Assembly (NCBI RefSeq): GCF_002088975.1
Contig: NZ_NCST01000037.1
Location: forward strand, 20,095-84,094
Source of the DNA: Henriciella aquimarina
GTDB taxonomy: Bacteria; Pseudomonadota; Alphaproteobacteria; Caulobacterales; Hyphomonadaceae
Length of the DNA: 64,000 nt
Reading direction: 5' to 3'
The translations under genes and the position numbers were made by a program. A model generated the notes under the pieces. It searched no databases. It saw only the letters and a program-made list of their open reading frames with translations, and was not told where the DNA came from. Shown one piece after another: positions 35,397 through 43,756 of this stretch (position 1 is the first letter of the stretch; each line of letters starts with the position of its first letter).

Positions 35397-35420
35397 CGGG
35401 CCCGGCAATCGCTGGAGAGT

Positions 35421-36902
35421 TCAGTCTGCCGTCCTCGGCGCAAGGTGGGGCGACCGTGACCTGAACCTTGACGGCGGGACCAGGGTGAACACCGCCAGCA
35501 GCAGGAGGCAGGCCGATGTCACCCATGTATAGGGGTTGTCATAATGGCCAAGGTAAACGGCAACATGGATCAGCACGGCCGCGCCAAGGGCAACGCCGAG
35601 GCCCGCCCGCATGAGCTGTCCCGTCCTGATCGGATCCGACAGACAATAGCCAAGCGCACCGACAGCGAGCGTGCCACCCCAGAAAACGGCGGTGAGCCAG
35701 CCACTGCCCAAGCCTATCAGGCTTGCAAGAAGCGTCACCGCAAGCAGGGCCGAAGTTCCCCAGACCAGGCCGGACCAGGCCGAAGCGAGGCGCGGCAGGG
35801 CACGCCCGGCCTCCGCGCGCTTCAGGAAATAGATGTTCATGCCCGCCGCGATGATGATGCAGAGCGCAATGCCGAAGACGGCATAGGCCACCTTCACGGC
35901 AAGGCCGCCGAAATCCCCGAAATGGAGATAGTAGGTCGACATGGTGATCTGCTTGCCGGCTTCGCCATCGGAATAGCCGCCCTTGCCGGTATAGGTGCCG
36001 GCGCCGTCGAATTCATAGGTTTCGCCATAGATCAGCCGGTCATGGTGTTCGCCGTAAATGGTGATGTGCTGCCCGGCCGTACCGGGGTCATGCGCGATGA
36101 CGAGAAACGGATCGGCCTCGGGCGCGATCTCCGACAGGCTGGCCAGCGCCGCCTCCACATTGGGGAGATCGGCCGGCGTCTCGTCAGGCGCCGGCTCCGC
36201 CCCGAAGACGGCTTCCGACAGGGCCCGTGTGTCGCCATCGAAACTCGTCTGCGCCAGCACCAGGGCAACAATGGAGAAGAGGCCGATAATCGCGCCGGTG
36301 GCGGCCACGATGATGGTAAATGGCGCGGTCCAGACACTCAGCCGATTGTGCAGATCAGCCTGGACGAGCCGGGCCTGCCCCGTGCGTCGAAAGCGGAAGG
36401 CATCGCGGAAGATACGCGGATGGGCAAGGAAGCCGGAGATTACCATGGCGACCAGCATGACCCCGAAGATGGCGACCACGATCATGCCGAAACTGGTCGG
36501 CAGGTTGAGATAATAGTGAAGGTGGATGAGGAAGTCGTTCCAAGGCGTCTCATACTCGCCGGTCAGTTCGCCGGAGGGATTGGCCGTCTGCAGGCCGTCA
36601 TCGCCGCCAGCGACATAGCGCGGCCAGTTGTTGCGCGGCAGGTAGAGGTAGAGGTGCGTGGTGTCTGGCTGGGCGGCGGCAACGCTTTCCACGGTCGCCT
36701 GCGCGGCTTCCGGCGAGACGGACTGGATCGGGTCGGAGACGGGGTTTTCCCACCAGCCAAGCTCATCCTCGAAGACCGCGACCGCACCACTCAGGCAGAC
36801 GATGAAGAGAATAGCGCTGATCACCAGCCCCATGACGGAATGGGCAGAAAGCGACCGGTCGACCCGGGCCTTGCTCGATTTCGGCCAGATGGAAGACGCC
36901 AT
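35421..36902 (-). CDS. PepSY-associated membrane protein (putative ferric-siderophore reductase)
   Basis: About 493 aa from an ATG at 36902 with GAGGAG upstream. The N-terminal helix with HSVMGLVISAILFIVCLSGAVAVFEDEL is the PepSY-TM family start. Further helices around IVVAIFGVMLVAMVISGFLAHPRIFRD and FTIIVAATGAIIGLFSIVALVL, a periplasmic PepSY-like part in between, and four C-terminal helices complete it. Relatives in siderophore operons reduce the ferric complex in or at the inner membrane. It is the third gene after the siderophore receptor, with only 10 bp before it, which supports that role. Confidence 0.82.
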   Translation of the reverse strand: MASSIWPKSSKARVDRSLSAHSVMGLVISAILFIVCLSGAVAVFEDELGWWENPVSDPIQSVSPEAAQATVESVAAAQPDTTHLYLYLPRNNWPRYVAGGDDGLQTANPSGELTGEYETPWNDFLIHLHYYLNLPTSFGMIVVAIFGVMLVAMVISGFLAHPRIFRDAFRFRRTGQARLVQADLHNRLSVWTAPFTIIVAATGAIIGLFSIVALVLAQTSFDGDTRALSEAVFGAEPAPDETPADLPNVEAALASLSEIAPEADPFLVIAHDPGTAGQHITIYGEHHDRLIYGETYEFDGAGTYTGKGGYSDGEAGKQITMSTYYLHFGDFGGLAVKVAYAVFGIALCIIIAAGMNIYFLKRAEAGRALPRLASAWSGLVWGTSALLAVTLLASLIGLGSGWLTAVFWGGTLAVGALGYCLSDPIRTGQLMRAGLGVALGAAVLIHVAVYLGHYDNPYTWVTSACLLLLAVFTLVPPSRFRSRSPHLAPRTAD

Positions 36903-36912
36903 ATTCCGCTCC

Positions 36913-37491
36913 TCAGATGAAAGCCATGGCGGCTGTCGCGGCAAGCGCAACACCGGCATAGATTGACCGGCGCCCGGCCCGGGGCTCGATGAGCAGCAGA
37001 ACCGAGACGAGCGCCCAGATCAAGACGGCAGCGATGATGGCGATGGTGCCTGCCGTGGCCGCGCTGCCTTCAGCCGGGCGGATGAGCTTGAAGAGCCCCG
37101 CCGCAGCCAGGAAGGCGATAACCCCGGCGACCGGTGCGGCGACGAGAAAGGTCCAGACGCCCAACAACCCGGTGCGCAGCGGATGACCGGCCGGCGCTTC
37201 AGCCTCATTGCGCGTTCTTCTGCGGGCGCCTGCGACGGGAGGCGCAAGCCCTTTCAGGACCGGCATAGCAAAGAACGCTGTCGCCCCGGCCATGGCGATA
37301 ACGCTGGCCTGGGCGACGCCGCGGTCCCCATTAGCGAAGAAGGCGAGGACGAGCGCGCCTGCGAGCAAGGCCCAGCCCCCGGTCAGCGCCTTCACATTAC
37401 CCGGACGCTTCCAGGAGAGGAAAAGCAGGGCGAGCGCGGCCAGACACATCAGGCCCGAGGCTGTCATCATGCTCCAGTCAAATGCCGTCAT
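36913..37491 (-). CDS. Small multi-pass membrane protein of the siderophore operon
   Basis: 192 aa from an ATG at 37491 (GGGCGAGG upstream) with about six hydrophobic helices (for example MMTASGLMCLAALALLFLSW, GVWTFLVAAPVAGVIAFLAAAGLF). A short basic loop with RRRTRNE lies mid-protein. The position between a siderophore receptor and a PepSY-type reductase is where small membrane proteins of the DUF3649/DUF3325 type commonly sit, although I cannot assign the exact family. Probably an accessory in iron release or reductase function. Confidence 0.65.
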   Translation of the reverse strand: MTAFDWSMMTASGLMCLAALALLFLSWKRPGNVKALTGGWALLAGALVLAFFANGDRGVAQASVIAMAGATAFFAMPVLKGLAPPVAGARRRTRNEAEAPAGHPLRTGLLGVWTFLVAAPVAGVIAFLAAAGLFKLIRPAEGSAATAGTIAIIAAVLIWALVSVLLLIEPRAGRRSIYAGVALAATAAMAFI

Positions 37492-37510
37492 GCGCCTCGC
37501 CCTACCCCGA

Positions 37511-39676
37511 TCAGAACTTGTAGCGCAGGTTCGCCACAACGGTCCGGCGCAGGCCCGGGAAGCAGTCCCCGCGGGTCAGGCAGCCGGTGAGATATTTCTC
37601 ATCGGTGACGTTACGCGCATTGATCGCAAAGTCCCACTGATCCCATTCATACCCGACCATCAGGTCGCCCAGCGTGTAATCAGGCGTCACATAACGGATC
37701 GTGCCGTTTTCCGAGACGGTCTCGCCAACATAGCGCAGACCGGCCCCGGCCTTGAAGCCTTCCAGCATCCCGTCCGGGCGCCATGTCGTCCAGAAGGAGG
37801 CTTGGGTTTCGGGGATGGCCGCCAGTTCAAAGCCGTTCGGATCTTCCGCATCGATGGTGGAGGCGGCGGCCTGCACATAGATTTCGTCGAACTGCAGCCG
37901 GCCTTCCAGCTCGAAGCCTTTCAGCTTGGATATGCCCTGCTGCTGGGCTGCATCGCCCGGCAGGCTGTTCGGGTTCGGCAGATTGGAAATCTCGATATCG
38001 TAATAGGCCAGCGTGATCAGGCCCGGGATGCCGCGCGGCTCGTATTTGAAGCCGGCTTCATATTGGCGGGCTTCCTGCGGATCGAGCTGGTTGCCCTGAA
38101 CATCGCTGCCGACGACGGTCTCGAAGGATTCCGAATAGCTGACATAGGGCGCAAGGCCGTTATCGAAGCGGTAGAGCGCACCGATGCTGGTAGAGACCGC
38201 ATCGTCTTCCTGCGTGGTCGTGCCATTATCGTTTTCAACACGATCGGCGCGAACCCCAGCGGTAAAGCGCCAATTGCCGACCGAGATCTGGTCGGAGACG
38301 TAGACGCCCGTGTCCTCGACGGTTTCGGCGGGCGTATTGTTCAGGACAGCATCAAAGGCACTCTCATCGGGATAATTGCCATAGGTCGGATTCTTCAGAT
38401 CCAGCACATAGCGGAAATCACCGGCGAGCGCGCCGCCGCCATAAATATTGGCCGTATCGCTGTCGGTCTCCACATCCTGATACTGGATGCCTGCGAGGAT
38501 GTCGTGCTCCAGGACACCCGTCGTAAAGCTGCCGCGCAGACGGATGTCGCCGGCGATCTGGTCAAAGGTATTGTCTCCCCGATAGAAGGTGCGCGGCACG
38601 GTGGTATCGCTGAAGGTCAGTCCCTGTGCGTCAGCGGCCGCCTGCAGGGCAGGATTCTCAGCCAGAATATCGTTCAGATACCGGCTCTGGCCCGCCCCCG
38701 TGAAGGCCGGCCATGCCTGATGGTAATCGGCTTCGCCGGAGCGCCAGAGCGCGGTGCCCTCGATCATCAGATTGTCATTGAAACGGTGCTCACCGAGCAA
38801 AGTCACCTGTTGGGATTCGGTATCATAGCGATTGAAGCCCGGCTCGCCGGCATAGACCTCATAGTCGAGATAACCGCCGCCATCGAGCGGGTTGAGCGTG
38901 CCTTCGACCGGGATGAATTGAGCCGCCGTGTCGCTGTCGGTCTCCTGCACGAGGCCGATCAGGGTGAACTTCGTGTCCGGAGTCGGCAGCCAGGAAAGCG
39001 ACGGCATGAACACGCTCGTCTTCTCGTCGACCTGATCGATCTGCGTGCCCGTGTCGCGGTAGAGGCCAACGAGCCGGTAGAGCAGCTTGCCGTCACTGCC
39101 CGCCACCGGGCCCGTGACATCGCCGGCCACCTGATAGCGGTCGTAATTGCCGACATCTGCCTGGAGCTCGCCGCCAAAATCTTCCTTCGGCGTCTTGGAG
39201 ACATAGTTCACGATGCCGCCGGGCGAACCCTGGCCGTAGAGCACCGAGGCCGGCCCTTTCAGCACCTCGACCTGCTCAACCGTGTAAACGTCGGCGCGGG
39301 TGGAGTTGTAGCTGCCGAACAGCTCCTGAATGGAGTCGCGGTAGCGCGGCAGATCGAGACCGCGCGACTGGGGGAAATCGCCACGCGTGGAGAACCCGTA
39401 AGGCTCCGCTGTAACACCGGCGACATAGGTCAGGACCTGGGAGAGGTTCAGCGCCCCCTTGTCCTCGAACATCTCGTCAGTCTCGACCGAGAGCGAGCGG
39501 GCCGTCTCGACGATCGGGGTCTGCGATTTGGTCGCTCCGAAGGCCGTCGTGCCCGTGACAATAACCGTTTCCTGGCGATTTTCCTTGTCCGCCTCCGTCC
39601 TGGACTCCTGCGCTGTCGCAAGCGCGGTTGTGCTTACAGATACCAGAAATGCTGCGGCCAGTCGGCTGACTTGCAT
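37511..39676 (-). CDS. TonB-dependent siderophore receptor
   Basis: A 721-aa receptor in the size range of siderophore importers. The signal peptide ends ALATAQ, the TonB-box region is QETVIVTGTTAFGATKSQTPIVETARSLSV (a TPI.T..S pattern typical of siderophore receptors), and the plug has GFSTRGDFPQSRGLDLPRYRDSIQELFGSYNS and VEVLKGPASVLYGQGSPGGIVNYVSK. The barrel ends in VVANLRYKF. It leads an operon with a membrane protein and a PepSY reductase-like protein, and a Fur-like box lies 29 bases upstream. The siderophore itself cannot be told; no biosynthesis genes are nearby, so it may use foreign siderophores. Confidence 0.92.
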   Translation of the reverse strand: MQVSRLAAAFLVSVSTTALATAQESRTEADKENRQETVIVTGTTAFGATKSQTPIVETARSLSVETDEMFEDKGALNLSQVLTYVAGVTAEPYGFSTRGDFPQSRGLDLPRYRDSIQELFGSYNSTRADVYTVEQVEVLKGPASVLYGQGSPGGIVNYVSKTPKEDFGGELQADVGNYDRYQVAGDVTGPVAGSDGKLLYRLVGLYRDTGTQIDQVDEKTSVFMPSLSWLPTPDTKFTLIGLVQETDSDTAAQFIPVEGTLNPLDGGGYLDYEVYAGEPGFNRYDTESQQVTLLGEHRFNDNLMIEGTALWRSGEADYHQAWPAFTGAGQSRYLNDILAENPALQAAADAQGLTFSDTTVPRTFYRGDNTFDQIAGDIRLRGSFTTGVLEHDILAGIQYQDVETDSDTANIYGGGALAGDFRYVLDLKNPTYGNYPDESAFDAVLNNTPAETVEDTGVYVSDQISVGNWRFTAGVRADRVENDNGTTTQEDDAVSTSIGALYRFDNGLAPYVSYSESFETVVGSDVQGNQLDPQEARQYEAGFKYEPRGIPGLITLAYYDIEISNLPNPNSLPGDAAQQQGISKLKGFELEGRLQFDEIYVQAAASTIDAEDPNGFELAAIPETQASFWTTWRPDGMLEGFKAGAGLRYVGETVSENGTIRYVTPDYTLGDLMVGYEWDQWDFAINARNVTDEKYLTGCLTRGDCFPGLRRTVVANLRYKF

Positions 39677-39704
39677 GTTGCCCTCGCGATCACATTTTGC
39701 GTGT

Positions 39705-39723
39705 GAGAATGATTTTCAATTTC
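39705..39723 (-). promoter_or_regulatory. Fur-like iron box before the siderophore receptor
   Basis: GAGAATGATTTTCAATTTC matches the classic 19-bp Fur consensus GATAATGATAATCATTATC at 14 positions by eye, including the central GAT..TC core. It sits 29 bases ahead of the receptor start, so repression by iron-loaded Fur (or an analogous iron regulator) is expected. Confidence 0.65.
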
Positions 39724-40028
39724 GCCCGCGGGTAATCTTGCAGGTATCGCGAGTCAATCTCATTCGCAGGAATACTGCACGTGCCCGCGCCTTCATTCCA
39801 CCGCCGTCATCGATCCGAAAAGGACGGTGGCTGTCAGGGCATTTTCATGCGCTCCAGACAACCAAAGTGGTCAAAAACCTCCGCCTTCTGATGTCTGGAA
39901 GGTCGCTACCGCTCGATTTTGAGGCAGACTGCAATGAATCCATAGCCATGCATTATCGTGGACTTTGAGTCGGAAGAAATTCTGTATTTCATGGCTGAAA
40001 TAATATCCATGTTCGGAGTCGCGACTGA
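39724..40028. other. Intergenic region without a recognised gene
   Basis: Between the Fur-like box and the ANTAR gene there is no convincing open frame. The right part (39950-40020) is A/T-richer and should contain the promoter of the ANTAR regulator. I saw no strong repeat or hairpin. Confidence 0.4.
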
Positions 40029-40661
40029 GTGCAGACCAGGATCATGCCGAATAAGCTATCGCACGGGCTCGCCGTAACTGTGGCGGGGGCCAATTCCTCG
40101 CAAGCGACGCTGATCGCTGCGGCGATCGCTGATTGCGCAAGACTTGCCTTCCTTCAGGACCTCCAGACCGATGCTGTCATAGACGCTGTTCAGGGCGGCG
40201 GGTCGAACCTTGTCCTGCTGTTGGCCGGTGAGGCGGATGACGCATTGCTGGAGACATGCGGCGAAGTGGCCATGCAAACCCAGCTGCCTGTTGTGATCTT
40301 CGTGGAAACCGCCCCCGCCAATGCGGCCGCACAGTTCGTACGGCGCGGGGCAAGCAGCTTTATCGTGAAAGGGCTCGCCGAAGACCGGCTCTCTCCGATC
40401 ATCGAGACGGCCATGGAGCGTCACCGCCTGGTGAGCGCCCTGCAGAATGAGTTGCTCAATTCGAAAAGTGAGCTTACCGCGCGCAAGACGATCGAGCGAG
40501 CCAAGGGCCTTCTGATGCAGCAGCAATCCCTTTCGGAGGCGGAAGCCTACGACTCCATGAGACGCGTTGCCATGGAAAGAGGCCTTAAGCTCGTCAAGGT
40601 GGCCCAGACCATTATCGGCCTTTCAGACCTTGCGCCGAGTGCCGGCGTCCGCGGCAAATAA
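40029..40661 (+). CDS. ANTAR-domain RNA-binding response regulator with degenerate receiver
   Basis: A 210-aa NasT/AmiR-type protein. Residues about 10-130 form a receiver-like domain, but the usual acidic pocket and phospho-acceptor Asp are not evident (the strand reads NLVLLLAGEADD); the late Lys is kept in SSFIVKG. A coiled helix leads to the ANTAR domain (ELTARKTIERAKGLLMQQQSLSEAEAYDSMRRVAMERGLKLVKVAQTII), a three-helix RNA-binding unit. Known ANTAR proteins bind two hexaloop hairpins in mRNA leaders to prevent termination. Such a pair lies in the leader of the next gene. Start: GTG at 40029 (GGAG 10 bases upstream) or ATG at 40044. Confidence 0.88.
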   Translation: MQTRIMPNKLSHGLAVTVAGANSSQATLIAAAIADCARLAFLQDLQTDAVIDAVQGGGSNLVLLLAGEADDALLETCGEVAMQTQLPVVIFVETAPANAAAQFVRRGASSFIVKGLAEDRLSPIIETAMERHRLVSALQNELLNSKSELTARKTIERAKGLLMQQQSLSEAEAYDSMRRVAMERGLKLVKVAQTIIGLSDLAPSAGVRGK

Positions 40662-40996
40662 TTCCCAGATGATGAAATTCTTGTCGCATTAATGTTGCAG
40701 TGCATCAAAATGAGGCGGTCGCCAAACTTGTACCAAACGACGGACGAAACGCTGTTTACACACCAGCAAGAAGTTTAGTCGTCTGCATATATCGGGCTGT
40801 CTCAACGGCGAGCGGCCCTGCTGTCCAATGTCGGACCGGCTACCCCGCTCCTGCCTAGCGGAGATGGGGCACGATTAAGCCAAACCAAATCAACGATTTA
40901 TTGCGGACCTTGTTCGTCCGCACACAGCTTCGTGCGCCCTGAAAAAAGGGATGGGGCGCCGTTGGATCAGGGGCAACTAGATATGAGGGAAATCTA
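40662..40996 (+). promoter_or_regulatory. Long leader of the TonB receptor gene
   Basis: This 335-nt stretch separates the ANTAR gene from the receptor. It contains the paired hexaloop hairpins (40794-40836), a C/G-rich hairpin CCGCT/AGCGG just after them, a perfect 7-bp hairpin TGCGGAC/GTCCGCA (40902-40922), and a GCGCCC/GGGCGC stem (40934-40959) before the ribosome site GAGGGA (40985). CGGAC at 40832-40836 can alternatively pair with GTCCG at 40916-40920, so mutually exclusive folds are possible. A weak sigma-54-like sequence (TTGC at 40695-40698) is also present. No open frame is convincing. Confidence 0.55.
40794..40836 (+). promoter_or_regulatory. Two-hairpin ANTAR target RNA motif
   Basis: Hairpin P1 (40794-40818) has lower stem GGGC/GCCC, a small internal loop, upper stem CTC/GAG and the six-base loop AACGGC. 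Hairpin P2 (40823-40836) has stem GTCC/GGAC and loop AATGTC. Both loops have A at position 1 and G at position 4, and the hairpins are only four bases apart, which is the published signature of ANTAR-bound leaders. The adjacent ANTAR gene makes it very likely to be functional. Confidence 0.65.
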
Positions 40997-43639
40997 ATGA
41001 ACAGATCACTAAAGGGGCTACTTCTGGGAAGCGTTATCGCTGTCGGCATGTCTGGCGCGGCCTATGCCCAGGAAACCGAAACAACCGGCGATGATGACGC
41101 CGTTCAGGAAACCGTCGTTGTGACTGGTGCGCGCGGCATGCCACGCTCGGTCGCCGACAGCCCGGTGCCGATCGACGTGTTTGACGAAGAGCAGATCACC
41201 GACATTTCCTTTGTCGACACCAATGACGTCCTGAAGACGCTCGTGCCGTCCTACTCGCTGTCTCGCCAGCCGATCTCGGACGGCGGGACATTCATCCGCC
41301 CGGCACAGCTGCGCGGCATGCCGACCGACAAGACGCTTGTTCTTGTGAACTCCAAGCGCCGCCACCGCGCAGCGCTGGTTTCGATCGGCGGGTCGGGCAC
41401 CCAGGGTCCGGATATTTCGACCATTCCGTCTTCGGCCCTGAAAAGCGTCGAAGTCCTGCGCGATGGTGCAGCCGCCCAATACGGGTCTGACGCGATCGCC
41501 GGCGTTATCAACTTCATCCTGAAGGACAATGCCGAGGGCGTTTCACTGACCGCACAGACGGGCCAGTATTATGAAGGCGACGGCACGCAATATCTGCTGA
41601 CCGGCAATATCGGCCTCCCGCTTGGCGACAACGGGTTCATCAGCATTTCGGGCGAATATTCCGATAGCGAATCGACGGTGCGTGCCGATCCCTATTGTGA
41701 AGCCTGGGCTTGTACGGACCCCGACAGCCCACTTTTCCCGAGCTTCAACACTGACATCGCCTTCTACGACGAAGAAGCGTTCATCGCAGGCCTGCCGGAC
41801 GCCAACATTAATGACGGCGATGTCGTTCAGCCATGGGGACAACCGGAAAGCGAAGCCTTCCGCATGTTCTACAATGCCGGCTATGATTTCGGGTTCGGTG
41901 AATTCTACAGCTTCGGTAACTATTCCAGCTCCGAAGCTTCCGGCGGTTTCTTCTACCGCTATCCGGGCAATGGCACGATCGAGAACCTCCGCCTTGAGGA
42001 CGGCTCGGTCTGGTCGCCGCTGGCCTTCTTCCCGGGCGGCTTCACGCCGCGTTTCTCCGGTGACGTGACCGACTATTCCGTTGTGGGCGGCGTCAAGGGT
42101 GAAACCGATACCGGCTTCACCTGGGACCTCTCTGGCCGTTTCGGTCACAACGAGATCGAGTACACCCTTGAAAACACGGTGAACCCGTCGCTTGGCGAAC
42201 AATCGCCGACCAGCTTCCATCCCGGGGACCTGATCAACGAAGAGACGCAGCTCCAGGCGGACTTCAGCCAGAGCTTCGATACCGGGCTCGCCAGCCCGCT
42301 GCTCTTCGCCTTCGGCCTGAGCTATATGGATGAGTCCTATGAGCTGAAAGGCGGCGATCCGCAGTCCTACGCAGCCGGGCCCTATGCCGGTGCCGACCCG
42401 TATGGCTTCTGTAACGCCGATGGCACGCCGACAGCAGAAGGTCTGGGCGTGATTGCCACCGGCTCAACGCTCGACTGTGCCGACGACTCCGATCCGGTCT
42501 ACACTGTTGTCGGTGTCGGCTCGAACGGCTTTCCGGGCTATTCGCCGGAATTCTCCGGGGAATATACCCGCGATTCCTATGCCGCCTATGCCGACCTGAG
42601 CGCGGACGTAACCGATGCGCTCTTCCTGCAAGGCGCCCTTCGCTTCGAGGACTATTCGGACTTCGATTCCGAACTCGTCTGGAAGCTGGCAGGCCGCTAT
42701 GAGTTCACGCCAGCCTTCGCCATGCGCGCCTCTGTCGGTACCGGCTTCCGGGCACCGACACCGGGCCAGCAGGGCACGACCAACGTTTCAACCCGGCTGC
42801 CCAACGGCTTCCCGGTTGCGACAGGCCTCTTCCCGGCCGGCGGGCCGGTGGCCCAGGCTCTCGGGGCAGAACCTCTCAAGCCTGAAAAATCGACCAACTA
42901 CACGCTTGGTTTCACCAGCAACTGGGACAATTTCGGCCTGACCGTCGACTTCTACCAGATCGATCTGGAAGACCGCGTGAACGCCGTCTCCACTCAGGAT
43001 GTGTCCACGGACCCGACATCGGGCGGGGCGTATGACAACTATCTGGCGCTTGTCGATGCCGGGGTTGTCGGGGCTGAATCGATCGGGGGCGTGTTCTACT
43101 TCACCAACGCCTTCGACACGACGACCCAAGGTGTTGATATCGTCGGCACCTATGCCAAGAGCTGGGCGAACGGCCAGTCCACGGACTTCACAGCGTCCGT
43201 GAACTACAACAAGACCGAGTTCGATGGCGACATTCCCGTGGTCAACGGAACGCCGATCTTCAACGCCGAAGACCAGTACGACTTCGAGAATGCCGATCCT
43301 GAATGGCGGGGCGTGTTCAGCGTGACCCACCGTATCGGTGACTTCTCGATTGTCGGGCGTGCGAACTATTACGGCTCGTACAAGAACTCCGACAGCGGTG
43401 GCGCCGACGGCAACATCCAGGAGTTCGGCAAAGAGGTGCTCTTCGACCTCGAAGGCAGCTATCAGGTCAACGAGAACGTCCGGCTGAGCGTCGGGGCCCG
43501 CAACATCTTCGACGAGTACCCGGACGAGGCCGACTACGCCCTTATCGGGGACTCCTGCTGCGGCCGGATCTACCGTTCCGACAGCATCGTCGACTGGCAG
43601 GGTGGCTTCTACTACGCGAGGGTCGCCGCTGAATTCTAA
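40997..43639 (+). CDS. TonB-dependent receptor downstream of an ANTAR-type leader
   Basis: An 880-aa receptor: signal peptide (GLLLGSVIAVGMSGAAYAQ), TonB-box region QETVVVTGARGMPRSVADSP, a plug with RGMPTDKTLVLVNSKRRHR and VEVLRDGAAAQYGSDAIAGVINFIL, and a barrel ending FYYARVAAEF. It is of the long non-siderophore type and has acidic surface loops. GAGGGA upstream marks the start. Its transcript begins with a 335-nt leader with ANTAR-type hairpins, so expression is probably decided by antitermination. Known ANTAR circuits respond to nitrogen compounds or amines, so a nitrogen-containing substrate is a reasonable guess. Confidence 0.92.
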   Translation: MNRSLKGLLLGSVIAVGMSGAAYAQETETTGDDDAVQETVVVTGARGMPRSVADSPVPIDVFDEEQITDISFVDTNDVLKTLVPSYSLSRQPISDGGTFIRPAQLRGMPTDKTLVLVNSKRRHRAALVSIGGSGTQGPDISTIPSSALKSVEVLRDGAAAQYGSDAIAGVINFILKDNAEGVSLTAQTGQYYEGDGTQYLLTGNIGLPLGDNGFISISGEYSDSESTVRADPYCEAWACTDPDSPLFPSFNTDIAFYDEEAFIAGLPDANINDGDVVQPWGQPESEAFRMFYNAGYDFGFGEFYSFGNYSSSEASGGFFYRYPGNGTIENLRLEDGSVWSPLAFFPGGFTPRFSGDVTDYSVVGGVKGETDTGFTWDLSGRFGHNEIEYTLENTVNPSLGEQSPTSFHPGDLINEETQLQADFSQSFDTGLASPLLFAFGLSYMDESYELKGGDPQSYAAGPYAGADPYGFCNADGTPTAEGLGVIATGSTLDCADDSDPVYTVVGVGSNGFPGYSPEFSGEYTRDSYAAYADLSADVTDALFLQGALRFEDYSDFDSELVWKLAGRYEFTPAFAMRASVGTGFRAPTPGQQGTTNVSTRLPNGFPVATGLFPAGGPVAQALGAEPLKPEKSTNYTLGFTSNWDNFGLTVDFYQIDLEDRVNAVSTQDVSTDPTSGGAYDNYLALVDAGVVGAESIGGVFYFTNAFDTTTQGVDIVGTYAKSWANGQSTDFTASVNYNKTEFDGDIPVVNGTPIFNAEDQYDFENADPEWRGVFSVTHRIGDFSIVGRANYYGSYKNSDSGGADGNIQEFGKEVLFDLEGSYQVNENVRLSVGARNIFDEYPDEADYALIGDSCCGRIYRSDSIVDWQGGFYYARVAAEF

Positions 43640-43678
43640 GCATACACTGTATGCGGGACCTCCTCCGCATGCGGCTGG

Positions 43679-43704
43679 AAGGGAGTGGCGCTCGCCACTC
43701 CCTT
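43679..43704 (+). terminator. Rho-independent terminator after the TonB receptor
   Basis: Arms AAGGGAGTGGCG and CGCCACTCCCTT are a perfect 12-bp inverted repeat with a minimal loop, followed by T-rich sequence (TCATTTCTTC). It lies 40 bases past the receptor stop. Confidence 0.75.
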
Positions 43705-43756
43705 TCATTTCTTCAAATCTTCATTTTCAAATTTATCATCGGGAGTCGCGTCGCTT

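Noticed and set aside
37208..39706. 832-codon plus-strand open frame opposite the siderophore receptor
   Set aside because: Antisense shadow; the minus strand encodes an unmistakable TonB receptor with signal peptide, plug motifs and terminal Phe.
40934..40959. GCGCCC/GGGCGC hairpin as an intrinsic terminator in the receptor leader
   Set aside because: No T run follows the stem; it is kept only as a possible structural part of the leader.
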